DNA from: Saposhnikovia divaricata
Lineage: Eukaryota > Streptophyta > Magnoliopsida > Apiales > Apiaceae
Length of the DNA: 64,000 nt
Assembly: GCA_036435485.1 (NCBI GenBank)
Contig: CM071597.1
Span: forward strand, 50,513,881 to 50,577,880
Reading direction: 5' to 3'
Of the stretch, positions 36,437 through 48,342 are shown piece by piece. Both the position numbers and the translations under genes were made by a program. The notes below the pieces were generated by a model, which searched no databases, had not been told where the DNA came from, and worked only from the letters and a program-made list of their open reading frames with translations. Each line of letters begins with the position of its first letter. The first letter of the stretch is position 1.

Positions 36437-36929
36437 TGTTGTGGATCTAAATCTCGATTACGATTTGTTATTATTGCTAGGGTGGTTGAGCTTCGCGCTT
36501 TAATGGCTGTTTCTGCGTTCGAGACTGTAATCGGTCCTCACAGAGTGCCTACGTATCTCGTATTGAGAATCAAGCCAACGTAGTTCTGAGAATGAGGGGT
36601 CAGGCCCTTTATATAGGCTGAGAAGCCTTAGAATTATGGTAGGATTTGGAGACTTGGTGGGCAAGTCTTTGAGGAAGGTTCTAGATCTATTCCTTGTAGG
36701 AATCAGTTTCCATATTGAATTGTGCATCTTGGAGGATAAGTCAAGTAAGAGTAATATCCTTGTTTGACTCTTATTTGCTGAGCTGTTTATTACCCTTAAT
36801 ACTAATTACGAAATTAATATTATAATTAGGGTTTTGGGCCCATGCTGGTGGGCCCCACGTTTGGACCATTCTTGGCCTAATTAATGCCACATTAAATGTG
36901 ACTTTAGGGCTTACTTTTAGCCCATATCA
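36437..36929 (-). repeat. 5' LTR of the gypsy element
   Basis: It is 493 bp, the same length as the other copy. The element reads leftwards from here. The TATA box (CTATATAAAG on the minus strand) is at about 36616-36607. It is followed at 36436 by the PBS-like sequence. Confidence 0.95.
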
Positions 36930-36934
36930 ATTAT

Positions 36935-38119
36935 AATTATACTTTATTTAATAACTTACTTTTCCTAGAGGGGAAATATTGATATCAATGTTGATTTCTT
37001 ATATTTTATGATATACATGGTTGAATAACATGGTCATTTTAGAAAATAAAATTCGAGAAATTAGTTTTAATATTATTATTTTTCTTTAAAGAAGAGTAAG
37101 TTATTTAACAAAATATACTTGTAGACGACTTTAATGATCTATTTAAAACCATTTTAAATTTGATGATTAGTTTAACCAACTTGATAATTAAATTTTTATG
37201 AAACATATTCAATATAATTTATTTTTTAAAATTTATAACTTTGGTGTGATCAACTTTATAATTTTGAGTTTAGTATGTTTGGTATGTTTTGAGTTGTTTT
37301 GTATTGATTGTTTCATTAAGAATGATTAACATGATATATTTTCTGACAAAAAAAATTAATATGATATATTTGGGAGATTTGGAGTACTCACATCATCGAA
37401 ATGGTATAGAATGGAATGAAGATAGCAAAAGCTCACATTTTACAACAAATTTCAAGTTAGTGCAACTGAAATAACACTAGACTATGTGAAGGTCAACATG
37501 CCATTGTTTTCCGGAAGACATCGAAATGAAATTTGGTGTAGACTGGATGGGTCATTTTTAGTTTTAAGAATATTTATATTCAGTATGTGAAGTGATCCGG
37601 AAATAAAGCAATTATTTGTTTAACTTGTTTATTTATTTTTCAACCTCATTGCACCGATTGATGATTTATCCTGACTGAGTTCATTTCAAATTAATTAAAT
37701 TTATACTATTATATTAAAGCCGAAAAATTGAAATTTTGTTGGTTTGGTTATCATAATTATTAAAATAAAGAATGACATAATATTATAATTAATGTTAATT
37801 AGTCATTGCCATTTTCACATTTTTTTTAGTTGAAGATATTACCTTTTATAAAAACATCAATCGTACCACATCTTCAAACTCATTAATATTTCCTTTCTAA
37901 TTAAAGTATGTTATCTTTTTTTATTTAAAATTAATCTTACAATCATTAATATATACCCAAAAATATCACGCCATATTTTTAGTTATTAATAAAATATATT
38001 AAAAATCCCTATACATTGTTTATAATAATGAAACATTAGTATAATCCGTAAATATGAATATATTAAATTATATTAAATTAAAACTATAAAAAATTATTAA
38101 AACTATAAAGGCATATATA
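36935..38119. other. AT-rich spacer between the gypsy and Copia elements
   Basis: About 1.2 kb, very AT-rich, without a supportable gene. The short frame 37289-37474 has no recognisable features. Confidence 0.6.
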
Positions 38120-39225
38120 TGTTGGTGTATACTGAAAATATTTATTTGAAGTATATACATTTATTTCTCACCTATTTTATTGAGAATCATTTAAATGTTT
38201 ACAAGCTGTCTAATATTATATATTGTGGACAATCTAGTATCAAATGAGATACAGAATATTAGATTGTTAAATACGGTTTATATAATATAATAAGGTTCAC
38301 AGCACAGATGGAGTTGGACAATCCACTGGAATGGCTGTAGTATTATTTAGATTAGTTTATATTGACTAATAAATAATACTAGTATACTTTGTGTATATTG
38401 AACAGGATCAAATTTAGAATTGTTCCCTTATACTGATTAAGAAGGTGAACTAAGATTCTATGTTATTATTAATGCTTAGGTTCTTAATCCACATATAGTA
38501 ATTGACACGTGTATATTATTTACATGCTTTGATTTATATATGAAATAATTCTTTTGATTTATTTCATTATATTTTGGGTGATGGAATAATATATATGGTG
38601 AATATTATTTATTGAAGGAATCCATGTCCTGATAATATTCGGGTTAATGATGTCCCCTTGAAAGCTCAAAAAGATTTAATTATGTGAAACCCTGCAGGTG
38701 GATTTATTCCGGCATAATTAAATAAAGGTTGAGTGGATGATCAAGGATAAAAGATATTAATTAAATGAATTATCAGTAATTTATTTAATTAATGGACATG
38801 CGATATTTTAAACATGGGGAATTTAATAAGCAAATAATATTGGAACCGAATTAATTAATTAAATTACGGTATTAGGAAAGGTAGTGCAAATATTAATTCT
38901 TTAGTGGATTGAATTAATATTTAATTACATTGGGCTATGCTCAAGATGTAATTAGAAGGCCCAACCTAATTGTCCATGATCCCTATTGTAGCCTATATAT
39001 ATTCTTATTCTCTTCTTGCTGGGGGCTGGTCGAAAAAATTTTTGAAGCCGCCCAGGAGCAAGAAGAGAGGTTAACTTGAGAAGACGAAGGCCACACTTCG
39101 CTCAAGGGAATTTGGGAATACAATAGAAGAGCGTGGAATCAACCATTAACAAGGTAACTTTTCTATTCAAACTCGTTAATTTATTGTATCAAAAATCGCA
39201 GTGCCAAAATCTGATTGTCCCAACA
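38120..39225 (+). repeat. 5' LTR of the Copia element
   Basis: It runs TGTTGGTGTATACTG...CCCAACA, 1106 bp. A TATA-like TATATATATTC at about 38993-39004 precedes a likely start site near 39025. The last 5 bases (CAACA) are present here and missing in the partner. Confidence 0.95.
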
Positions 39226-39723
39226 ATTGGTATCAAGAGCCTAGTTCAATGGTTCTGCGATTTTTGATACGATGTCCATGTCGTAATTATATATGCATGT
39301 ATATAGTGGTAGGCTTGTATATTCTATTTTGCAGGTTGTTATCCACTATTATGGCCATGTATATTTTAATTATGTGTTTGGATCCCACGTGGTTTAACCG
39401 TGGTTAATTTTTGTTTGGTTTCCACGTGGTTTATCGTGGTTGTAAAACACGAGGGTTGATCGTGTTAGAATAGATTTTGCAAAATTAGTTTTGTATTAGA
39501 TCTATTTTTTTGTAATTGTTTGTTGGATTTTATTAAGATCCGGATATTTTGTAACAATTACGTGTGATCGTAAATCGAAACGGAGACAAAAATTTGTCCG
39601 CTGCGTAGCTGGTGGTTCGATTTGTTTTTGAATTAAGTCGACAGAAGTGGTGGAAACAGAAGCACGAGAAACAGAGCAGAGAAGAAGAGAAGCAGGCGCG
39701 CGTGAAATTCTGGACAAAGTCAG

Positions 39724-39875
39724 TAACGCAGGTCTGTCCTGCGTTACAGGATCTAACAGTGTGTAACGCAGGTCTGTCCAGCGTTACAGGATCAAACAGG
39801 TGTGTAACGCAGGTCTTGAATGCGCAACAGTGCCAACCTGTTGTGTAACGCAGGACGTGAATGCGCAACAGTAAT
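39724..39875 (+). repeat. GTAACGCAGG repeats in the Copia leader
   Basis: Four copies of GTAACGCAGG, each followed 10-15 bases later by a near-complement (GCGTTAC or TGCGCAACA), can form stems of 6-7 bp. Spacing is roughly 40 bases. They lie about 500 bases into the leader. Confidence 0.8.
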
Positions 39876-40304
39876 TTTTGGCAGAAAAATGATTTTTCAG
39901 CAGAACACAGGGCTGGAATTTTTTTTTTAAGGGGCCATAATAGTGGAAAATTTTATTTTAATTTTTTCCACTAATTTTTGATTATTGCTTTAATTAATTA
40001 ATTATGTGTGTTGTTAATTATGTGTGTAATTATTTTTTAATTGCATGTTTAACATAATTAGGACGACATGGACATAGTATTTATTTATTATGCTTTAATC
40101 ATGAATAGCATGCTGTTATGTTATGTGTTTTGTGTATTTTGATACATGTGGACTGCGATTAAATAACATAAGGCGATGCATGCTAGATAAAATTTCTAAA
40201 TTTTAAATAAAAATTCTAAGTGGGTGAGAGAATTAATTAGGAATTAAATCCCATGGTCTCCATTATTGTTTGTATGTAATTTAACACCGAGACGAATATA
40301 AATT

Positions 40305-40775
40305 ATATACATGCCACCCATCGTGGCGTATGATTTATGGTGTCAGGTAGTGTTATGGATATTACTAGAACAAACTTCCTAAATTAATTACGAATATTGA
40401 AAGGTATACATGCCACCCATCGTGGCGTACCAAGTTTCATAGAATTCGATTAATTAGAAGGGTGCTAATGATTGAATATAGATTTTCAATATAGAGAGAA
40501 AGGATGATTCTGTCTAGAAAGGGGTCTTAAGTGATGCCTCTTGACAATGCTCCCCCCGATCTGGGAATTATCCTATTATCAATTATTGATTTGAAATATT
40601 TAATGGTGGTATCTGGTCTTTTTAGTAATTTAAGATTAAATAATGGTATACACTTAGCTATGAAAAATAATATATAGTCCACCCTAACGTGGCGTATTAT
40701 TTAGTAATAGGACCGAAGTAATATTTAAACGAATTTAAGTGGTATATATGTCACCCATCGTGGCGTACCAGATAC
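40305..40775 (+). repeat. Four copies of a hairpin motif CCACCCATCGTGGCGTA in the Copia leader
   Basis: Copies lie near 40315, 40415, 40690 and 40752. Three read CACCCATCGTGGCGTA and one CACCCTAACGTGGCGTA. The outer GCCAC/GTGGC (or CCAC/GTGG) pairs keep the stem while the loop changes. Each is preceded by a TATA(C/T)ATG-like word. They end 120 bases before the gag ATG. Confidence 0.8.
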
Positions 40776-40897
40776 TTATGGTGTTTAAATATTAGTGCAT
40801 TAATTTTAATTAATTGTTAGAGGAAACCAATAGGATTTAAGATTTATGCAACTATCTGATTATGTGTTACATGTATGATTCTCAGGATTAGATCATT

Positions 40898-43800
40898 ATG
40901 GGCTTTAATCCACTATTCACCATACTTAAGGATAACAAACTTACTGGACCAAACTATATTGAATGGAAACGTAATTTGGACATAGTGTTGACTGCTGAGG
41001 AGTACAAATTTTGTACTTATGAACCCAAGCCAGATCAGCCTGCTGAAGATGCTCCTGAAAGTGAGAAGGAGTATTATAAACGGTGGGTTAAGGCAGATGA
41101 GATGTCGCGTTGTTACATTCTGGCAGCAATGTCGGGTGTTTTGCAGCATCAGCATCAGGCTATGCCCACTGCTTCAGATATGCTCTTTAATCTTAAGGAA
41201 CTTTTTGGAGAACAGAATAGGGCTGCTAGGCAAGTAGCAATGAAGGCTTTAATGAACACTCAGATGGTTGAAGGAACACCTGTAAGGGATCATGTTCTCA
41301 GAATGATGTCTCATCTGAATGAGATGGAGATCCTTGGTGCTGATATTGATGGGGAAACCCAGATCGATATCATCCTTATGAGCTTGCCCAAAAGTTTTGA
41401 GCAGTTCCGCTTGAATTACACCATGAACAAAAGGATGTATAGTCTCGCGGAACTTCTGACAGAACTTCAGGCAGCTGAAGGACTCTTTAAGCAGAATGTT
41501 CAAGTGAATGTGGCCGAGAAAGCTTCTTCATCCAAGCCGAAAGGTAAGAAGAAGAAAAAGACTCAGACACAGAAAGCTGGAAAGATTGCTAATACAGTGG
41601 GAGTTCAAGGTGGTGTGAAAAAGCCTAAGGGCAAGTGCTTCAGGTGCAAGCAGTCAGGTCACTGGAAATAGGATTGTCCTCTTCCTAAGAAGACAAACAA
41701 TACTGGTATGTCTCTTTCCCTAGTTACGGAAACATACATAGCGGCTATATCTACGAGCACTTGGTGTGTAGATACAGGAGCCACTGACCATGTTTGTAAC
41801 TCATTGCAGGGGTTCCAGCAATCCAGAATGCTTAGAGATGGCGGGATATATGTGTTCATGGGAGATGCTACGAGAGTAGCAGTAGTTGCAGTTGGAATAA
41901 TTACTTTATCTTTTGGAGATGATAGGAGTTTGGTTTTGAACAATTGTCTTTATGTACCTTCGTTTAGAAGAAATTTGATTTCGGTTTCTAAACTTGCCAT
42001 GGATGGTTATAATGTTTGTTTGGATCGTAATGTTTCTATTATGATAAATAAACGAGTTATATGTTCTGGTACATTGCAAGACAATTTATATATTATTAAT
42101 CCTATCCAACCAATGCTGCAACATAAGGAAACTAATAACATTCTTTCTAGCTCAAATAAAAGAAAGAAACCTTATGAATTGAACCAAACATATCTTTGGC
42201 ACTTAAGATTAGGTCATATTAACTTGAGGAGGATTCAAAGACTGGTAGTAGATGGGCCATTAGGCTCGTTGGCAGTGGAGCCATTTCCAGTTTGTGAATC
42301 CTGCTTGGAAGGTAAGATGACTAATAGGCCTTTTAAAGCAAAGGGGAATAGAGCCAAAGAAGTGTTAGAATTGGTTCATACTGATTTATGTGGACCTATG
42401 AGTATCCAAGCAAGAGGAGGTTATGAGTATTTTGTCACTTTTATTGACGATTATTCTAGATATGGGTACATTTATTTGTTGCGCCGTAAGTCTGAGTGCT
42501 TTGAAAAATTCAAAGAGTACAAAGCAAGTGCGGAGAACCGACATCTTGGAAAATGTATCAAGTCACTACGATCAGATCGTGGTGGCGAATACTTGCTTGG
42601 AGAATTTAAGGAATATTTATCAGAAAATGGGATCACATCCCAGTTTTCTGCACCTGGCACACCTCAGCAGAATGGTGTAGCAGAGAGAAGGAATCGGACT
42701 CTTTTAGAGAGTGTTAGATCGATGATGAGTTATTCAGATTTACCCAAGTCGTTTTGGGGATATGCTATAGAAACAGCGGCTTACCTTCTGAACTTGGTAC
42801 CTTCTAAGTCGGTTCCCAAGACTCCAATAGAATTGTGGACTGGTAGCAAACCAAGTCTAAGACATATTCGGATTTGGGGTTGTCCAGCACATGTGCTGAA
42901 CAAGAACGCGACCAAGTTAGAATCTCGTACAGAAGTAAGGCTGTTTGTAGGCTATCCCATGGGAACGAAAGGTTATTCATTTTATAGTCCTAGGGATCGA
43001 GATATCATTGTTAGCACCAATGCTAGATTCTTAGAAGAAGACTATATAATGAACCATAAACCCATGAGTAGTATCGTTTTAGAGGAACTAGTGGGAGGGA
43101 CAGATAATCCCCAAGTGCCAATAGTACAAGTAAATCAACCACAAGAAAATGCACAACCTGTCACTAATACCACACCGGTGCTTCGTCGTAGTGGGAGGGT
43201 TGTTCAACAACCTGATAGATTCATGTTTTTGGGAGAGTCCTCGGACTTGGTCTCTGGTGAACATGATGAGGATCCCAGGACATACGAAGAAGCAATTCTA
43301 GATAAAGAAGCAGATCTTTGGCAAAAGGCAATGGAATCTGAGATGGAATCTATGTATTCTAATCAAGTTTGGGAGCTCGTGGAACCACCCAAAGGTGTAA
43401 AACCCATTGGATGTATGTGGATCTACAAGAAGAAAAGAGGATCTGACAAAAAGGTGAAAGCCTGGAAAGCACGACTTGTTGCGAAAGGGTATACTCAGAA
43501 AGAAGGGATCGATTATGAGGAAACCTTTTCGCCAGTTGTTATGCTTAAGTCGATCCGGATTCTTTTATCTATAGCAGCTCATCTCGATTATGAGATTTGG
43601 CAAATGGATGTCAAGACAGCTTTCCTTAATGGAAGTCTTGAGGAAACCATCTATATGCAACAACCAAAAGGATTCATTAAGGAAGGCCAAGAGCATCTTG
43701 TTTGTAAGCTTAAGAGGTCTATTTATGGACTAAAACAAGCTTTTAGGGACTGGAATATTCATTTTGATCAGGCAGTCCAGTCATATGGATTTGATCAAAG

Positions 43801-44848
43801 TCCAAGCGAATCCGAATCTTGTGTGTATAAGAGAAGTGAGGGTAACGCAGTGGTTTTTCTAGTACTGTATGTAGATGACATTTTACTCATTGGAAACAAT
43901 GTTAAGATGTTGTCATCAGTAAAGGCATGGTTGTTCAAACAATTTGAAATAAAGGACTTAGGTGAAGCGGCATACATCCTTGGGATCAAAGTAATAAGGG
44001 ATCGCAAGAAAAGGATGTTGGCTTTATCTCAAGAGCCCTACATTGATGAAGTATTAGCTCGTTTTAACATGCAGAACTCTAAGAAAGGTTTTCTACCTTT
44101 TAAGCATGGAGTGGCTCTATCCAAGGAGCAGTGTCCTTTGACACCTAAGGATATAGAGAGCATGAAAGCAGTTCCTTATGCTTCGGCATGTGGAAGCTTA
44201 ATGTATGCTATGTTATGTACGAGGCCTGACATCTGCTTTGCTGTAGGCATGGTTAGTAGATATCAGTCGAACCCAGGTCAGGAACATTGGAGTGCAGTAA
44301 AAACTATACTCAAGTACCTGAGAAGGACTAAGGAGTATATGTTAATTTACAAGGCCTCAGATCTATTTCCTTTGGGATATACTGATTCAGATTTCCAATC
44401 AGATAGGGATAAGAGGAAATCGACCTCGGGATATGTTTTTACTTTGGGAGGTGGAGCCGTTATATGGAGGAGTGTAAAGCAGAAATGCATTGCAGACTCT
44501 ACCATGGAAGCCGAGTACGTGGCGGCCTCTGAGGCTGCAAAGGAGGCTGTATGGTTCAGGAACTTCCTTTTTGACTTGGATGTGGTACCTAATTTGCCTA
44601 GGAGCTTGACAGTGTATTGTGATAACACTGGTGTTGTGGCAAATTCGAAGGAACCGCGAGATCACAAAGCAACTAAACATATTGAACGTAAGTATCATCT
44701 CATACGAGGAATCGTAAAGCGAGGAGATATAGTTGTGGCTCACATATCATCAGAAGACAACCGGGCAGATCCTTTCACAAAGAGCCTGCTAACCAAAGTT
44801 TTTGACAGGCATGTGGAAGCGATAGGAGTCAGATGGATGGACACATAG
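40898..44848 (+). pseudogene. Copia gag-pol polyprotein with one in-frame TAG
   Basis: It is one frame of 1317 codons interrupted only by TAG at 41669-41671. Gag occupies about residues 1-220, with a basic Lys-rich linker. A CCHC zinc knuckle starts C-F-R-C-K-Q-S-G-H-W-K and the TAG falls before its last cysteine (D-C-P follows). Downstream come protease (W-C-V-D-T-G-A-T-D-H-V), pre-integrase (H-L-R-L-G-H), integrase core (D-L-C-G-P, R-S-D-R-G-G-E-Y), RT (Y-V-D-D-I-L-L-I) and RNase H (S-T-M-E-A-E-Y, K-H-I-E). No other stop or shift was found. The TAG could be a recent point mutation or a read-through stop; the former is likelier because it splits the knuckle. Confidence 0.92.
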
Positions 44849-44908
44849 TTTTTTTGTGTAATAGTGGATTAAATAAACACTGATATACTCATAGAATATT
44901 TTGAGTAT

Positions 44909-44919
44909 AAGTGGGAGAT
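44909..44919 (+). other. Polypurine tract of the Copia element
   Basis: AAGTGGGAGAT stands directly before TGTTGG of the 3' LTR, the standard position. Confidence 0.85.
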
Positions 44920-46018
44920 TGTTGGTGTATACTGAAAATATTTATTTGAAGTATATACATTTATTTCTGGCCTATTTTATTGAGAATCATTTAAATGTTT
45001 ACAAACTGTCTAATATTATATATTGTGGACAATCTAGTATCAAATGGGATACAGAATATTAGATTGTTAAATACGGTTTATATAATATAATAAGGTTCAC
45101 AGCACAGGTGGAGTTGGACAATCCACTGGAATGGCTGTAGTATTATTTAGATTAGTTTATATTGACTAATAAATAATACTAGTATACTTTGTGTATATTG
45201 AACAGGATCAAATTTAGAATTGTTCCCTTATACTGATTAAGAAGATGAACTAAGATTCTATGTTATTATTAATGCTTAGGTTCTTAATCCAGATATAGTA
45301 ATTGACACGTGTATATTATTTACATGTTTAGATTTATATATGAAATCATTCTTTTGATTTATTTCATTATATTTTGGGTGATGGAATAATATATGGTGAA
45401 TATTATTTATTGAAGGAATCCATGTCCTGATAATATTCGGGTTAATGATGTCCCCTTGAAAGCTCAAAAAGATTTAATTATGTGAAACCCTACAGGTTGA
45501 TTTATTCTGCCATAATTAAATAAAGGTTGAGTGGATGATCAAGGATAAAAGATATTAATTAAATGAATTATCAGTAATTTATTTAATTAATGGACATGCG
45601 ATATTTTAAACATGGGGAATTTAATAAGCAAATAATATTGGAACCGAATTAATTAATTAAATTACGGTATTAGGAAAGGTAGTGCAAATATTAATTCTTT
45701 AGTGGATTGAATTAATATTTAATTACATTGGGCTATGCTCAAGATGTAATTAGAAGGCCCAACCTAATTGTCCATGATCCCCATTGTAGCCTATATATAT
45801 TCTTATTCTCTTCTTGCTGGGGGCTGGTCGAAAAAATTTTTGAAGCCACCCAGGAGCAAGAAGAGAGGTTAACTTGAGAAGACGAAGTCCACACTTCGCT
45901 CAAGGGAATTTGGGAATACAATAGAAGAGCGTGGAATCAACCGTTAACAAGGTGACTTTTCTATTCATACTCGTTAATTTATTGTATCAAAAATCGCAGT
46001 GCCAAGATCTGATTGTCC
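44920..46018 (+). repeat. 3' LTR of the Copia element, last 5 bases missing
   Basis: It is about 98% like the 5' LTR. It ends GATTGTCC and continues as TATATATATATATAA instead of CAACA. A small deletion at the LTR/TA-repeat junction is the simplest reading. Confidence 0.93.
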
Positions 46019-46550
46019 TATATATATATATATAATCAAATAATATCATTTGAAAATTTAATTTACAAATTCATATTTTAAAATTTTCATTCAAATTATT
46101 GAAAAAATCATATAAAATATAAAAAAAATCCGTAAATTGCACCGATTTTAAGGTAGTTTGGTTTAAACATATTCAATATATAAATGAACTTGGGTTAAGT
46201 TTTCATCCACCCGGCTTTAATATGACTCATTTAGCTCTGCTCCACGTACGAAAAAAGAAAAGAAAAAAAAAGACTTTGAATCAGTTCGATTTGAAATTAT
46301 ATATTTTTGAAAATAATAATGTTATAAACAACTTAAATATAATAAAATTAAATTACAATTCATATTTAATCGTTACTGTAGTTATTGAACAGTAGGTATT
46401 GAATAGAAAATCATAAGTCACAACACAACAATATCGTTGGTAAATTAATTAAATCGAGTCTATATAAAAATCCGTCTTATTTCATTTTAACATAAACATT
46501 TTACGATTTATTATATCCTTATTATATCCTTATATATAATTTGCATAAGA
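46019..46550. other. AT-rich DNA right of the Copia element
   Basis: A short (TA)n run opens the segment. There is no ORF or element end that I can support. Confidence 0.5.
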
Positions 46551-48342
46551 GGGATTTTATCCAAATTATTGATCTGGTCATTGTACTACCAAAATCATAT
46601 GATCCGTTGGATTAAAAATAGACGATAAAGATTAGATCACATTAAAAAGAAAATTATAATCTAAAAAGAATATGATTAGAAAAAGTTGTATTAGAAGTGA
46701 ATTTTAAAAAGAAAATTATAACCTAAAAAGGATATAATTATAAAACTTTGTATTATAATTGAATTTTAAAAAGAAAAATATAATCTAAAAGAGATATAAT
46801 TAAAAAAGGTTGCATTAGAATTAAATTTTATTTATTTTTTATTAGTATTAAAAAGAAATTCATATTTACTATTTGGGCTCTATCTTGAGATCTAGAAATC
46901 AGATTTAGATGATTTTACAATCCACGCGAACCTCATAAAATTATCCTTAATTTAGTGATGCTTTAATAATTATTATTCAAATGAAAACACTCAGAATCTC
47001 AAGATAAAATATAGTTAGTTAGTTACGAATTTTTACATTAATTATATTCAATATAGAAGTCCTACAATGATAATGCTATTCAATGTAGAAAACTTAATTA
47101 TATATAATTTAAATAATTGACATATACATTTTCGTATTTCAATGTAAATATACTTTTTAGTTTATAACATATTAAAATATAAAACATTTTTTCATGCTTG
47201 ATACAACGGTTTTCATCTATTTATTTTAAGGTCTTTGTCGTATAGAGGACATGACTACCTATTATCAAAATTTTGGACAAAATCTCTCTTACGCTTATTA
47301 TTAAAATTGTATTTGGTTGTTAGTAGAACTATCTTCAAATAATTACAATGGTATTTTAATAATTAAAACGAATTATAAGTAGAATTCATAAATCAAATAG
47401 AATTTTTAATGTAAAAATCGTCAATTTTTGCGTAGGTTTAATTGAAAAATAATTGTTTAACCATCACTAAATTAAAGATTATTTTGTTAATTTCATGTGA
47501 GCTGTAAAATCGTTCAAATCAAATTTTAAGAATTTAAGATAGAGTATAAATATTAAATGATATAGTTAAAAACTTTGTATTAGAATTGAATTTTAAAAAG
47601 AAAATTATAATATGAAAATGATATAACTAAAAAAGGATATAAATAATTTTTTTTATTAATATTAAAAAAAGATCGTCTTTACTATTTGGGCTCTATCTCG
47701 AGATCTAAAAATCATATTTGAATGATTTTACGGCCCACACGAAGCTCACAAAATTATCTATAATTTAGTGATGATTTAACAATTATTATCGAAATGGAAA
47801 CACTCAGAATCTCAAGAGAAAATATAAGTACTATTTTTTACATTAATCATATTCAGTGTAGAAGACCTACATTGATAATCCTATTCAATGTAGAAAACCA
47901 AATTATATGATTTAAATCATTGGCATACACTTTTTCATATTTCAATATAAATACACTTTTTAGTTTACAATATTGAAAAATAAAATATTTTTTATGCTAG
48001 ATCCATCGTTTTTCATCTATTTATTTTATGATTTAACGGTTCTTATTTATTTTGTCGTACTGAAGACCAGACTACCAACTACCAAAGTTTTGAACAAAAT
48101 CACTCTTACACTTATTATTAAAACTATATTTGGTTGTTAGTAGAACTATCTCCAAATAATAAGAAAGGTATTTTGATAATCAAAACAAAATATAAGTAGA
48201 TATCATAAATCGAACAGAATTTCCAACGTAAAAAATCGTCAATTTCTTCTCTTTTTTGTTTCTGCATAGTTTTAATTGGAAAATAATTGTTAAATCATCA
48301 CTAAATTAAAGATTATTTTGTTAATTTGATGCGAGTTGTAAA

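Larger units (their letters stand above)
24421..36929 (-). mobile_element. Tat-type Ty3/gypsy LTR retrotransposon with antisense gene, nested hAT insertion
   Basis: The element runs leftwards. The LTRs are 24421-24913 and 36437-36929, each 493 bp, differing at only two sites by eye, and flanked by the perfect target duplication ATTAT (24416-24420 and 36930-36934). Order on the minus strand: 5' LTR, PBS-like site, gag, protease, RT, RNase H, a second RNase H-like domain, integrase, then an antisense spliced gene, tandem repeats, purine tract, 3' LTR. The dual RNase H and the antisense ORF near the 3' end are features described for the Tat lineage. Gag-pol carries several inactivating changes plus the hAT element at 34391-36356; without that insert the element is about 10.5 kb. 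Confidence 0.93.
39226..40897 (+). other. Long untranslated leader of the Copia element
   Basis: About 1.67 kb lies between the PBS and the gag start and contains no convincing ORF. It holds two repeat families described separately: an about 40-bp GTAACGCAGG repeat at 39724-39875, and a hairpin-forming CCACCCATCGTGGCGTA repeat at 40310-40770. Confidence 0.8.
38120..46018 (+). mobile_element. Ty1/copia retrotransposon with 1.1-kb LTRs
   Basis: LTRs are 38120-39225 and 44920-46018, about 2% diverged by eye plus one 2-bp indel. The PBS TGGTATCAAGAGCC lies at 39228-39241. The purine tract AAGTGGGAGAT stands directly before the 3' LTR. There is a single gag-pol frame from 40898 to 44848 in the order protease, integrase, RT, RNase H (the copia order). 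The left flank ends ATATA, and the right LTR lacks its final CAACA and passes straight into a TA repeat. The target duplication can thus only be guessed as ATATA. Confidence 0.93.
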
